This document shows positions 12,188 to 21,660 of a stretch of DNA of 64,000 bases, in pieces. Each line of letters opens with the position of its first letter. Positions within the stretch are counted from its first letter, which is position 1. Origin of the DNA: Elephas maximus indicus (lineage: Eukaryota > Chordata > Mammalia > Proboscidea > Elephantidae); NCBI RefSeq assembly GCF_024166365.1, contig NC_064834.1, positions 52,060,001 through 52,124,000 on the forward strand, in the 5' to 3' direction. Both the position numbers and the translations under genes were made by a program. The notes beneath the pieces are model-generated. The model ran no database searches and was not told the origin of the DNA. It worked only from the letters and a program-made list of their open reading frames with translations.

Positions 12188-12228
12188 GAGAGAAAAAAGG
12201 AGGGAAGGCAAGAAGGAGGGAGGGAGTT
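12188..12228. repeat. GGA/GAA purine-rich low-complexity tract
   Basis: About 40 bases of A and G (GAGAGAAAAAAGGAGGGAAGG and on). Confidence 0.8.
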
Positions 12229-12229
12229 T

Positions 12230-13335
12230 TAAATTTAAACTATTCACAAACATACAGACTTCGGACAGCTTCAAAGCATGACCTTTTGGTAAATTGAACA
12301 CCATATGTTTGCCTTTGTAGAACAAGGTCACGTACAGCAACAGCAGTTAGGGTCTCTCTAGATGGAGTCTGGACGGTGACGCAGTTATCCCGAAATGTTA
12401 AAGGGAATGTCTTGCCATCTTCAGTCACTAACCTGTGACCTCTTTAAATTGGCTGCTGAGAACGTGTTGGGTGTTCCCATAGCTGAGTTATTCTTGTGCC
12501 AATTTGGCTTATGAAATGTTTATAAGCTGTTTAAAATATTCTGACAAAAGGCAGATAGGTCCAGAGGGCTTTTTAAACCACACTTTCTTAATTTCTTTCT
12601 TTTTTTTTTTTTAATGTTAAAGGTAGAAACGAAGGTCCCCAAGAGGATTTTCAACAGGCCTGCCTCTAATATTTGCAGAGCCCTGCAAGAGTACAATTGG
12701 TCTGCATATATAGTCTGAGTATTTAAAATTTATAATTTAAGCTAACAAACTATTATTAAATAAAATAGGATTCAAATGTATTATTTCCTTTTACTTTGAC
12801 CTGTATACCTTCATAACAACCTGGACGGCTAGATTTGGATTTAAAATCAGACTCCTCAGAATACCACACCACAGTGTAATGTGTGGGAAGAGCTGGCCCC
12901 AGCCCCCAGGCTCTGGCCCCCTCCTTTCCCTGCCCCAGCTCTGTTCCACACTGTTAAGGGTGGTCGTCCTACTTATTCATGAGAACACATGTTTAAGTTC
13001 CAGCCACACACACTTCAAACAACTATCCCCTTGGGTTTAGCGATGTGTACACTGGTGGTGCCGTTTACCCTTGGGAGGACAGACCCAGGAAAGAGGCCCA
13101 CATAGGTTCTGCAAGTGGGCTTTGGGCCATTTGGGCAAGGAATTCTGGCCTTCCAGGTCCCCAGAGCATGAGCTAGAAGTGGGAGAACTGGAGAAGAAGA
13201 CAGAGTTTCAGGCTAGTTTCTTGGTCCCATGGATGCCTCCACTTCTCTGAGGAAGAATCAAAGGGGGCCCTGAAACCCGGGGCTCAGGGCAGGGGCTCCT
13301 CTTGCTCAGGTCTAAGTGCATACTAGCGTTTTTAA
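12230..13335. other. Unique DNA, GC-richer patch at 12.84-13.31 kb
   Basis: No repeat or coding signal recognised. The 12840-13310 part is GC-richer than its surroundings, with no convincing splice or start signals. Confidence 0.3.
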
Positions 13336-13339
13336 TTTT

Positions 13340-14005
13340 TTTTTTTTATTAAAGTAATACATACACAAAAAGGCAGATCAAATAGTAAAGACCAGTTTAT
13401 ATAATGAGACGGACCCTCTCCCTCCTCTCCTTGAAACCACTCCTCAGAAGCAACCTCTTTGAATCACCAGCAATTCCAGTGTTTACCTCAGTAGCCCTAG
13501 ATTATATGTTCTTACCTCTACTTATTAATTTATCAACTGTGAACACTATCTTTTTTTGTATAAACAATCTCAAACTTTAGAAAAGTTACAAGGATACACA
13601 AAGAGCTTTTTTCCTGAACCATTTGAAAGCAAGTTGCCAATGTACCTCATCACCGCTGCATGTCTTTAGGGTGTATGTCCAACAAACCAGGGAATTCTCC
13701 CACATAATCACATTACAACCATCCGAGTCAGGAAATGAACATTAATTCGTTGTTATATAGACTCATCAGACCCAATACAATTGTCTCAATATCATCCTTT
13801 TTAACAAAAGAATCCAATCTAGAGTCATTCATTATGTATAGTTATCATGTCTTTTTAGTTTCCTTTGATCTAGAATCCACGATCTTGACACTTTTTAGGA
13901 TTACAGTCCACTTTTTTTTTTTTTTTTTAAGCTATCCCTCGATTTAGGTTTGTCTAATATTTCCTCATGATTAGATTCGGGTTATGCACATTTTTAAACA
14001 CTTCC
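13340..14005 (-). repeat. Ancient L1-type 3'-UTR repeat, antisense
   Basis: Shares ordered landmarks in reverse with the + copy at 36900-37790 (here ATTCATTATGTATAGTTATCATGTC, CTCGATTTAGGTTTGTCTAAT and CCTCATGATTAGATTCGGGTTATG, the complement of CTAATCATGAGAAAAAC there). It is probably an L1M 3' UTR. The subfamily is not called. Confidence 0.55.
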
Positions 14006-14017
14006 TATTTATAACAA

Positions 14018-14181
14018 AAGGAGCTCTGGTGGCACAGTGGTTAAGTGCTTGGCTGCTAACCAAAAGGTCAGCAGTTCCAATCCACCAGCCATCCTTGGAA
14101 ATCACATGGATCAGTTCTACTCTGTCCTAAAGGGTCGCTTTGAGTCAGGATCAACTCGAAGGCAATGGTTTTTTTTTTTAA
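14018..14181 (+). mobile_element. AfroSINE, short form
   Basis: GGAGCTCTGGTGGCACAGTGG head, CTAACCAAAAGGTCAGCAG, CAATCCACCAG B-box region, GGGTCGCTTTGAGTCAGG and an AACTCGAAGGCAATGG end followed by a T run. Confidence 0.92.
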
Positions 14182-14274
14182 TCACAAAAGTGATAGTGTT
14201 TAACCATTGTTTTGGGGGGAGATACCCTGAGACTATTTAAATATCCTGCCCTCACCAAATAGACACCTTCCTCA

Positions 14275-14460
14275 GCTCACTTGGGATCCAACACCCCACA
14301 CAAGGCTGCCCCTCAACAAGGATTCTCTCCTCACCCTCCTTAGGCTCTGACAGCCCATGCTGGGCTGTCACCTCACACAAAAGCCCTCCTCATCCCTTGG
14401 GATCTGACATGCAGAGCATGGTGCTGCCGCCACCCCACTCAGGTTCCAACACTGTGCCAG
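14275..14460. repeat. Degenerate ~58-bp tandem repeat with perfect palindrome
   Basis: Three loosely repeated starts: TTGGGATCCAAC at 14281, TTAGGCTCTGAC at 14340 and TTGGGATCTGAC at 14397 (spacing 59 and 57). Inside unit 2 is a perfect inverted repeat, TGACAGCCCA / TGGGCTGTCA, with a 3-base centre (14348-14370). Function unknown. Confidence 0.4.
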
Positions 14461-14605
14461 GCAGTCTTCTGCACGGATGCCCTCCACACCGCTTATTCAA
14501 ACACGCCACTCTCACCTACCATTGCCCTCTCTCCTCCACCATCACCACTCCCATCATGAAGACACCTATCTTACTTACCTAATGGCTTTTGGACTGAAAT
14601 TGTTC

Positions 14606-14690
14606 ATGAAAGGAAAGGAAGGGAAGGAAAGGAAAGAGAAGGGAAGAGGAGTGAAAGAGGTAGAGGAAGGAGAAGAGAAACAGCAATACT
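14606..14690. repeat. GGAAA/GAAGG purine-rich low-complexity tract
   Basis: About 80 bases of nearly pure A and G, giving a lysine/glutamate-rich spurious frame. Confidence 0.85.
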
Positions 14691-14699
14691 GATTTATTT

Positions 14700-15285
14700 T
14701 TATTGACAATATGCTAATACTCTAAAAAAACCCACCCACTAAGGTGGAGTCAATGTTAATTCAACATTAGAAAACACTCCTTTTGCTTCTGAATACAATA
14801 GGGGTTTACTTCTTATACTAACTTTTAATCATTTTTTCATTGTCGGTAAAATAAGCTGGTACTGCAATATTTAGCATGGAAAAACTAAGAAGGGGATTTC
14901 TCTAGGTCATATGGCAAATCATTTGCTAAGCTAGGAACAAAAATTCACAGGGTCAGCTCTATCACATCTTGTCTCTCTTACCTTTGTCTGGCTAGCTCCT
15001 GCCTTTTGTTTACAAAGTTTAGGCAGAGTTAGTGCACATACAGTGTGATTTGAGGGCTACGGCAAGGTCCCAAATAGCTTCTGGAACAGGTATTCCTGGT
15101 TGATCTCTCATAGCTCCATTCTCTTCCACATGCCCTGACACTCACATGGCTAGTCACGCATTTTGGAAAGCTAAAAAAAAAAAAAAAAAGACTGGTATAC
15201 GGCTTCCAGTGTTTTTATTTAAACGTACATCTGTTGCCTGAAACACGGCAGGCTTTAAAGAGAGTCTTTTAAACACCTATTTATG
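14700..15285. other. Unassigned DNA
   Basis: No gene or repeat recognised apart from an A-run near 15172-15188. Confidence 0.3.
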
Positions 15286-15288
15286 GTT

Positions 15289-15452
15289 CAAGGAGTCCTG
15301 GTGGCACAGTCCTTTACTGCTAACCGAAACGTCGTTGTTGGGTAAGCAGAAGAAAGATGTGGCAATGTGTTTCTGTAAAGATAACAGCCTTGGAAGCCCT
15401 ATGGAGCAATTTTACTCCATCCTACAGGGGCAATATGAGTTGGAATCAACAG
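15289..15452 (+). mobile_element. AfroSINE, long form, flush against RTE tail
   Basis: AGGAGTCCTGGTGGCACAG head, CTGCTAACCGAAACG, GAAAGATGTGGCAATGTG and GTAAAGATAACAGCC spacer, then ATGAGTTGGAATCAACA. The B-box region is damaged. RTE sequence follows directly. Confidence 0.8.
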
Positions 15453-15772
15453 TTGAATGTTGAATATACCATGGATTGCCAGAAGAATGAACAAATCTGT
15501 CTTGGAATAAGTACAGCCAGAATGCTCCTTAGAAGCAAGGATAGAGAGACTTTGTCTTGCTTACTTTGGACACATTATCAGGAGGAACCAAGGGTCAGCA
15601 AAACAGAGGAAGACTCTCAATGAGACGGCCTGACACAGTGACTGCAACCATGGGCTCAAACATACCTACTATTGTGATGATGGCACAGGATCAGGCAATG
15701 TTTCATTTTGTTATACATGGGGTTGCTATAAACTGAAACCAAATTCATGGCACCTAACAACAACAACACTCT
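15453..15772 (+). mobile_element. RTE LINE 3' fragment
   Basis: Begins TTGAATATACCATGGATTGCC (also near 56978) and proceeds through CAGAATGCTCCTTAGAAGC, GGACACATTATCAGGAGG and GACACAGTGACTGCAACCATGG to GGCACCTAACAACAACAAC. This is the coding end plus 3' UTR; frames are broken. Confidence 0.88.
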
Positions 15773-16050
15773 TTACTTTTAGAGACTTAGTACATTCCTT
15801 TCCCTTTGCTGAGAGAACTCTGCTGCTCCACTTCTTTCTCCCACTAACTCTTCACTTACCTAATTCATATTTTCTTTGAGTCTCCAGAAAGTCTACCCTC
15901 TCCAAACCCCTGTAAAACCATTCATCATATAGGAAATGTAATGCTTCCTGAGGATATAGACCATGTCTGCCTAGTCGCTACTATCTCACTACCAATACCT
16001 GCCCCAAGGGGTATATTTGATAGGTATTGTCAAATTGAAATTGTTGCTTA
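15773..16050. other. Unassigned DNA
   Basis: Nothing recognised. Confidence 0.3.
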
Positions 16051-16052
16051 AA

Positions 16053-16222
16053 CCATTAAAAAAAAAAAAAAAAGACTTTGTCTTCCAGTCGATTCCAACT
16101 CATAGTGATCTTATAGGACAGAGTAGAACTGCCCCATACAGTTTCCAAGGGCGACCGATGGATTCAAACTACTGACCTTTTGGGTAGCCGCCAAGCTCTT
16201 AACCACTATGCCACCAGGGATC
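16053..16222 (-). mobile_element. AfroSINE, short form
   Basis: Antisense: A-run, then TCCAGTCGATTCCAACTCATAG, GACAGAGTAGAACTGCCCC, GATTCAAACTACTGACC and CACTATGCCACCAGGGATCC. Confidence 0.9.
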
Positions 16223-16267
16223 CTTTTGTAATAAATAGGAGGTATTTAAAAGTGTGCATGACTAGCC

Positions 16268-16398
16268 ACTCTGTGGGAGAAGAATGTGGCACTCTGCTTC
16301 TGTAAAGATTATAGCTTGGAAACCCTATGGAGCAGTTCTACTCTGTCCTGTAGGGTCACTATGAGTTGGAATCAACTAAACAGCAATGGGTTTTGTTT
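16268..16398 (+). mobile_element. AfroSINE, 5'-truncated long form
   Basis: The tRNA head is absent. It starts at the spacer (CTGTGGGAGAAGAATGTGG, GTAAAGATTATAGC) and ends GAATCAACTAAACAGCAATGGG. Confidence 0.85.
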
Positions 16399-16725
16399 AG
16401 AAAGAGTATTAGGGGTCTAGAAATAAAGATGCAAGCAAGGAGGGGCCAGACCACAGAGGACATTGTACGTCTTGGTAAGAACTATAGACTTTATCCTAAG
16501 GGCAATGGAAAAAACACCGAAGGGTTTTAAACAGGGAGGTGGCATGTCAGATTTGCATTTTTAAAACAACACTATGGACATAGTGCTATGAATAGACCAC
16601 AGGAAAACCAGTTAGGAAGCTATTCCAGTAGCCCAAGTGAGAGTTATCAGTGGTGAGTGGATGGAGAATAGAGGACAAGCTGAAGAGATTTTTAGCAGTT
16701 AGAATTGATGAGACCTGGTGGTTCA

Positions 16726-16885
16726 ATGAAAATACTGGTGGCGTAGTGGTTAAGAGCTACGGCTGCTAACCAAAAGGTTGGCAGTTCGAATCCACCAAGT
16801 GCTCCTTAGAAACTCTATGAGGCAGTTCTAGTCTGTCCTATAGGGTCACTATGAGTTGGAATCGACTTGACGGCAATGGGTAGTG
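16726..16885 (+). mobile_element. AfroSINE, short form, with 10-bp TSD
   Basis: CTGGTGGCGTAGTGGTTAAG head, GGTTGGCAGTTCGAATCCACC B box, GGAATCGACTTGACGGCAATGG end. The duplication TGGTGGTTCA lies at 16716-16725 and 16886-16895. Confidence 0.92.
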
Positions 16886-16964
16886 TGGTGGTTCAGCGTA
16901 GGAAGGAGGAAGACTCAAAGATGATTTCTAGTCTTTTCCTAGTGATTTTAACAGTTACGGTTTA

Positions 16965-17135
16965 GTTATTTGTACAATTATTTGTTTAATATCTGCCTTC
17001 TCTGCTAGATTATAAGCAACTTGAGGACAGAGACCCATTTTGTTCAACACCTTATCCTTTGTGTACATGTTCTAGAATAGTGTGTGGCACACAGCAGTAC
17101 TTAAAAACTATTTGTTCGTTAAGTTATATTTTTGG
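16965..17135 (+). repeat. L2 LINE 3' terminus
   Basis: CTGCTAGATTATAAGCAACTTG, AGGACAGAGACC, GTGTGTGGCACACAGCAGTAC and AACTATTTGTTCG match the L2 end layout. Confidence 0.6.
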
Positions 17136-17379
17136 TTATGAGCAACTGGGTTTATGGTGGTATCATTCACTGAGTTAGGGACATAGAAGAGGAAGGAGAA
17201 GGTTCCGGAAAGGATTTGAGTTTTGGTCATGCTGAGTTGAAGGCACCTGTGAGACATTCAAGTGGAAATGTTCAGGAAGCAGTTGGAAATAAAAGTGTAA
17301 ATCTCAGTAGTGTGTTGGGCTGGACAGATGTAGGAGTCATGAGGATAGAGAAGGCAATCAAAGCCATAGAGTATCTGAG

Positions 17380-17541
17380 ATAACCAGTTGCTGTCGAGTC
17401 CACTCTAATTCATGTAGACCCTATGTGTATCAAAGTAGAACTGTGCTCCATGGGTTTTCAATGGCTGCTTTTTCAGAAGATCACCAGGCCGTTCTTCCAG
17501 GGTGCCTCTGGGTGGACTTGAACCTCCAAACTTCAGGTTAG
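17380..17541 (-). mobile_element. AfroSINE variant (AAGCAGATC-type), head missing
   Basis: Antisense CAGTTGCTGTCGAGTCCACTC, GTAGAACTGTGCTCCATGGG, AGAAGATCACCAGGCC, GGGTGCCTCTGGGTGGAC and TTCAGGTTAGTAG. The subfamily recurs at 29.2, 44.8 and 48.4 kb. The tRNA head is cut off where the LTR-like repeat begins. Confidence 0.75.
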
Positions 17542-17542
17542 T

Positions 17543-18078
17543 AGTTGTTATAGACTGAATTGTGTCACCCAAAAGTATGTGTTGGAATCCTAACCCCTGT
17601 GGATATAATTCCATTTGGGAATAGGGTTTTCTGTTATGTTAATGAGGCCACATCAGTGTAAAACCAAAACCCATTACCCGGAAGTTGGTTCCAACTCACA
17701 GCGACCCCATATGATAGAGTAGAACTGCCCCATAGGGCTTCCAAGGAGTGGCTGGTGGATTCAAACTGCTGACCTTTTGGTTAGCAGCCAAGCTCTTAAC
17801 CACTGCACCACTAGGGCTCCAATCAGGGTAAGGTGTGTCTTAAACCTACTCACTTTTGACATATAAAAAGAGCCAATGAGGCACAGAGAAGCAAGCACAA
17901 ATACATGCCCTGTGGAGGTCACCAAGGAATCAAAGGAATGGCAGATCTACAGAAACTGAAAGAGATCTTTCCCCAGAGATGACACAGACACTACCCCTAG
18001 AGTCGGCGCCCTGAACTTGGACTCCTAGCCTCCTAAACTGTATCTGTTACAGCAGCACTAAGAAACTAAGACAGCAAA
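17543..18078 (+). repeat. LTR-like dispersed mammalian repeat, copy 1
   Basis: Starts TATAGACTGAATTGTGTCACC, continues AGTATGTGTTGGAATCC, TTATGTTAATGAGGCC, then (after a nested AfroSINE) GTGTCTTAAACCTACTC, CTTGGACTCCTAGCC, and ends CAGCACTAAGAAACTAAGACA. Related copies lie at 55123-55533 and 57652-58163. Family name not assigned. Confidence 0.65.
17662..17821 (-). mobile_element. AfroSINE nested in LTR-like repeat
   Basis: Antisense AAACCCATTACCCGG ... GAACTGCCCCATAGGGC ... GATTCAAACTGCTGACC ... CACCACTAGGGCTCC. The near-duplication ATCAGTGTA (17652-17660) / ATCAGGGTA (17822-17830) brackets it. The copy at 55.2 kb shows the empty site. Confidence 0.9.
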
Positions 18079-18699
18079 ACAGAGGTTTAAGTTGTTAATC
18101 GTATGCACACGCCCAGCTTAGAATAAAAAAAACATGCTAGGAGAACACCCTGTGGAAGTCATTTTTAAGGGGGGTGCAGAGGAAGTAGCAGCCCACAAAG
18201 GAGACTAAGGAGTGACCAGAGAGTTAGAGGTATAAAGAAAACCAGAAGAAAATGGGATCATGAGATTTAAGGGAAGAGTTTAAGAAGGAAGGTGGAGTCA
18301 ACCATGCCCAATGCTTCTGAGAACTCAAACCACCATTGACAACAGTTTCTGTACGGTGGAGGAGCAAAACCCAGAATGAATTAAGGGGAACATGGAAAGA
18401 GAGAAAATGGATGTAGCAAATGTATGCAGCTCATTAATTAATTTATTGGATTAGCTAGCTGTCATCTTTAAAGGCTTTACCCAAAGAGAATAAAATGAAG
18501 AATTTGAATTTAAAAAGAGAGAGATTGGAAAAAGTATGCCAGCAGTCAAGCCCTTGAAGAGGAGATAACCCGGAGGTTGGAGCCAACAAGAGGTCTCTAG
18601 AATGAGTGCCTACAAGTAGGAGGGGAGCAGGGTAGAGAACTTTGATTATTTCATCATTTTGCCTTAGGTCAGCCCTAATCCTCACTTTCAAAGAAGGTC

Positions 18700-19984
18700 A
18701 AAAAATTTACATGAGGATTTAGTTAACATATGGAACTCTACCTCTCCCAGATAGATTTTGTTAAAGTCCTCACCCAACTAGCAAGACGATAAAGCTTTGT
18801 TGAAAAAACGTAGGACATTTCTCTGTAAGGAAGCTCCAGTGGGGAGAAAAGAATATTTAAAAACAACAACAAACCTCTCTCAGCTGAGAAGTTGGGAGAT
18901 TAATAGTAAATAAGCCCCTTTTTTTTTGGTTCAGGGATTTAATTTGTGTGTATTATCATTCTTGCCCCTCATCTAGTTACAGGGATGTTCAGAGAACTAA
19001 TAAAACCATTTGTGTGAAATGTTTTAAACCTTAAAGTCAATGATAAGCATACAAGGTGACACTTCCTTTCCTGAGGGTTAATAAATTAAACATTAACCTA
19101 AGTACCATTTACCACTGGAAGTTTATAGACTCAACCGAAATGCTAACTAAACAATCTTTGAAAATGGAGACATAAAGTGCAGATTTTATTCCTGATCTTG
19201 ACATTTCTAAAATTATAAGATCAAGGAAAGTTGGCACTCAAAATGCCTTTCCAAGCCTTAAGTACAGAAAACCAGAACTCCACAACAGGCCTCACCACTG
19301 AGGTCTCATACTGACCTTCAAGTAACCTTGGATCCTAATAGCTCTGCAGTCAGGAGGTTGCACGCCCCATCTACTTTGTCCCGGTGGGCCCCGTACCAGC
19401 TCCTTGCCTTCAACGCCTTATCTTCATAGGTTAAGGGATTAGGGAAAAATCTCTGCATTCTCTATGTCCAATCATTTTCACCTTGAAGTAATCACATCTA
19501 CCACTTCTGTCAACATGTCTAATCACATTCAGAAGAGGTTTAAGTTGATTTGAATCAAAATCTGAGAATGGGGGAAGCCAAATTTCTGCCCAGAAAGCAA
19601 CATCTCCATGGCACATATAAGACTCTTATTAATAGAAGTGTGAGTTCAGAAATTGCACAAAATTAAGGAGTAATGATGAGAATGCTGTCCTTTCAATGTA
19701 CTTTAGTAACAGCAAACATATTTTTATGTGTATGTGTTTCTCACAAAGCTCTCTTACCGGTGGACATTTGTGATGAGAGTTAAAGGGCTTCAAGGCATTT
19801 TTTTTTTTAAGGCAAGCTCAAAGATACCCAAGATTGGAGCTCCAGAAAGACACTTCTTCACTCCCCTTAATCTCTACTCATCTCTTCTATTCCAGCAAGT
19901 TTTTTAGTGCATCGTAAACGTCTTTCTACCAATATTTCTATCTATCATTACAGTTTAAAATAACAGGACCCTTAAGTCTGCCTC
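18700..19984. other. Unassigned, mostly unique DNA
   Basis: No coding, RNA or repeat signal strong enough to call. Confidence 0.35.
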
Positions 19985-20130
19985 TAAAATTCATTCATTG
20001 AACAAATACTTATCAAGTTCCTTCTATTTTCCAACATTGTGCCCAGCACTGCAGACAAAAATGTGAATCAAACATGATCCTTGACTTCAAGGAACTTATG
20101 TTCTAGTGGCAAATCAATAATAAATAAACT
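19985..20130 (+). repeat. Ancient dispersed repeat fragment
   Basis: ATTCATTGAACAAATACTTATC, GTGCCCAGCACTGCAGAC and CTTCAAGGAACTTATGTTC have the layout of the old repeat also seen at 10.64 kb. Confidence 0.4.
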
Positions 20131-20612
20131 TAATGAAATAGGACCCATGTGTCACACCATACACACACACACACACACACAAACAATTCAAAACAGATCA
20201 AGGACCTAAATGTGAAAACTAAAACCATAAGATTCTTAGAAGAAAATGTGGGGGTGAGGCTGTGGGACTTAGTTCTTAAGGACGCATTATCAGACATAAC
20301 AACAAAAGCACGAGCAGCAAAAATCAAAATAGATAAATGGAACCTCATAAAAATTAGGTACTTTAGTTCATCAAAGGACTTTATCAACAGTGAAGAGACA
20401 ACCTACAGATCAGGAGAAAATTTGGGGGAACCATATATCCAATAAGAGTCTAATACCCAAAATATATATAAAATTTCAACAACTTAACAACAAAAAGACA
20501 AATAAACCAGTAAAAAAAAAAAAAAAATGGGCAGAGAATTTGAATAGACATTTCACCAAAGGGGATATTCAAATGGCCAAAAAGCACATGGAAAGATGCT
20601 TAAAATGCCACC
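20131..20612 (+). mobile_element. L1 ORF2 C-terminal segment, sense half of a split L1
   Basis: The + frames give [31 protein letters not shown] and [26 protein letters not shown], the L1 ORF2 C-terminal region. It stops at the point corresponding to the SLAIREMQ step. The continuation is found inverted at 21483-21660. A (CA)n run replaces a few residues near 20160. Confidence 0.85.
20159..20182. repeat. (CA)n microsatellite
   Basis: About 11 CA units inside L1 sequence, possibly grown from the L1 ACACCATACACA context. Confidence 0.95.
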
Positions 20613-20617
20613 TGCCA

Positions 20618-20815
20618 TTAAACCAAACCTGTTGCCATGGAGTTGGTTCTGACTCATAGTGACCCTATAAGACAGAGTAGAACCGCCCCATAGGGTTTCC
20701 AAGGCTGTAAGAAAGCAGACTGCTACATCTTTCTCCTACAGAGTGGCTAGTAGATTTAAACTGCTGACCTTTAGGTAGCAGCCAAGCTCTTAACCACTTC
20801 ACCACCAGGGCTCTT
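20618..20815 (-). mobile_element. AfroSINE, long form
   Basis: Antisense: AACCTGTTGCCATGGAGTTGG, GACAGAGTAGAACCGCCCC, long-form spacer (GCAGACTGCTACATCTTTC), TTTAAACTGCTGACC and CACCACCAGGGCTC. Confidence 0.9.
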
Positions 20816-20825
20816 TCATTAGCCA

Positions 20826-20911
20826 TTGTTGTTGTTCTTAGGTGTCACTGAGTCGATTTCAACTCATATTCAGCCCCATGTGACAGAACAGCACTGCTCC
20901 ATAGGGTTCAC
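20826..20911 (-). mobile_element. RTE LINE 3' tail fragment
   Basis: Antisense RTE terminus: TTGTTGTTGTTCTTAGGTGTC, then GAGTCGATTTCAACTCATATTC and AGAACAGCACTGC. CATTAGCCATT precedes it (20817-20827) and recurs at 21076, marking interrupted L1 sequence. Confidence 0.75.
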
Positions 20912-21067
20912 TAAACCCATTGCTGTCAAGTCAATTTTGACTCATGGAGACCGTATAGGACAAAGTAGAACTGCCACATAGGGTTTCCAAGGAATGGCTG
21001 GTGGATTCAAACTGCTGACCTTTTGGTTAGCAGCTGTAGCTTTTAACCACTGAGCCACCAGGGCTCC
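20912..21067 (-). mobile_element. AfroSINE, short form
   Basis: Antisense AAACCCATTGCTGTCAAGTC ... GGTGGATTCAAACTGCTGACC ... GAGCCACCAGGGCTCCA. It lies inside the RTE tail region; AGGGTTCA occurs on both sides. Confidence 0.9.
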
Positions 21068-21087
21068 ACAGGGTTCATTAGCCATTA

Positions 21088-21296
21088 CCAAAAACAAAAC
21101 CCATTGCCAGTCAAGTAATTTCGACTCAGAGCAACCCTACAGGACAGGGTAGAACTGCCCATAGGGCTTCCAAGGCTGTAAATCTTTACGAAAACAGACT
21201 GCCACATCTTTCTCTGGTGGAGCAGCTGGTGGGTTTGAACTGCCAACCTTTCAGTTAGTAGCCGAGCGCTTAACCACTGCATCACCAAGGCTCCTT
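21088..21296 (-). mobile_element. AfroSINE, long form
   Basis: Antisense AAACCCATTGCCAGTCAAG, GACAGGGTAGAACTGCCC, CAGACTGCCACATCTTTC spacer, GGTTTGAACTGCCAACC and CATCACCAAGGCTCC. Confidence 0.92.
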
Positions 21297-21309
21297 GTAA
21301 AATATACTA

Positions 21310-21482
21310 AAACCAAAAAAAAAAAAACAAAAACCATTGCTGTCGAGTCAATGCCGATTCATAGCGACTTCTATAGGACAGACTAGAACTGCCCTATAGG
21401 GTTTCCAAGGAGCGAGTGGTGGATTCTAACTGCCAACCTTTGGTTAGCAGCCAAGCTCTTAATCACTGTGTCACCCAGGCTC
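21310..21482 (-). mobile_element. AfroSINE, short form
   Basis: Antisense A-run, AACCATTGCTGTCGAGTC, GACAGACTAGAACTGCCC, GTGGATTCTAACTGCC and GTGTCACCCAGGCTCC. Confidence 0.92.
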
Positions 21483-21660
21483 CTCACTGGCTGTACCATT
21501 TTATGTTCCCACCAGCACTGGATGAGTATTCCAGTTTTCTCCACAACCTCACTAACACCTATTGTTCTTCTTCTTTTTGTTTTTTTAATCATTGTATTCT
21601 AACGGGAGTGAGGTGGTATCTCATTGTAGCTTTAATTTGTATCTCTCTCACTAGCCAGGG
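21483..21660 (-). mobile_element. L1 ORF2 segment, inverted continuation
   Basis: The minus strand encodes MRYHLTP-type sequence, KKTKRRR, then EKTGILIQCWWEHKMVQPVR. This is the L1 ORF2 stretch that follows the point where the + segment at 20131-20612 ends. The left end (L1 3' side) stops at the SINE. Confidence 0.8.

Larger units (their letters stand above)
16420..18700 (+). repeat. Ancient long mammalian repeat, broken by later insertions
   Basis: Blocks in a consistent order: GGGGCCAGACCACAGAGGAC ... GGGTTTTAAACAGGGAGG ... CCAGTAGCCCAAGTGAGAG (to 16720), GAGCAACTGGGTTTATGG ... CAAGTGGAAATGTTCAGG ... (17140-17370), then AAAGGAGACTAAGGAGTGACC ... GTGGAGTCAACCATGCCCAATGC (18160-18320). They read as one old element split by an AfroSINE, an L2 tail, a variant SINE and an LTR-like repeat. 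The family is not named; the far right edge is uncertain. Confidence 0.45.

Noticed and set aside
16740..16810. tRNA-like A and B boxes
   Set aside because: They are the tRNA-derived heads of AfroSINEs. There is no cloverleaf with an intact acceptor stem, so no tRNA gene is called here or at the other SINE heads.
20130..20387. Minus-strand frame with a run of alternating C and V
   Set aside because: Translation of the (CA)n microsatellite inside antisense L1.
20618..21482. Regularly spaced repeated units, considered as a CRISPR-like or satellite array
   Set aside because: Units are ~150-200-bp SINEs with distinct ends and scraps between them, not short direct repeats with spacers or a satellite.
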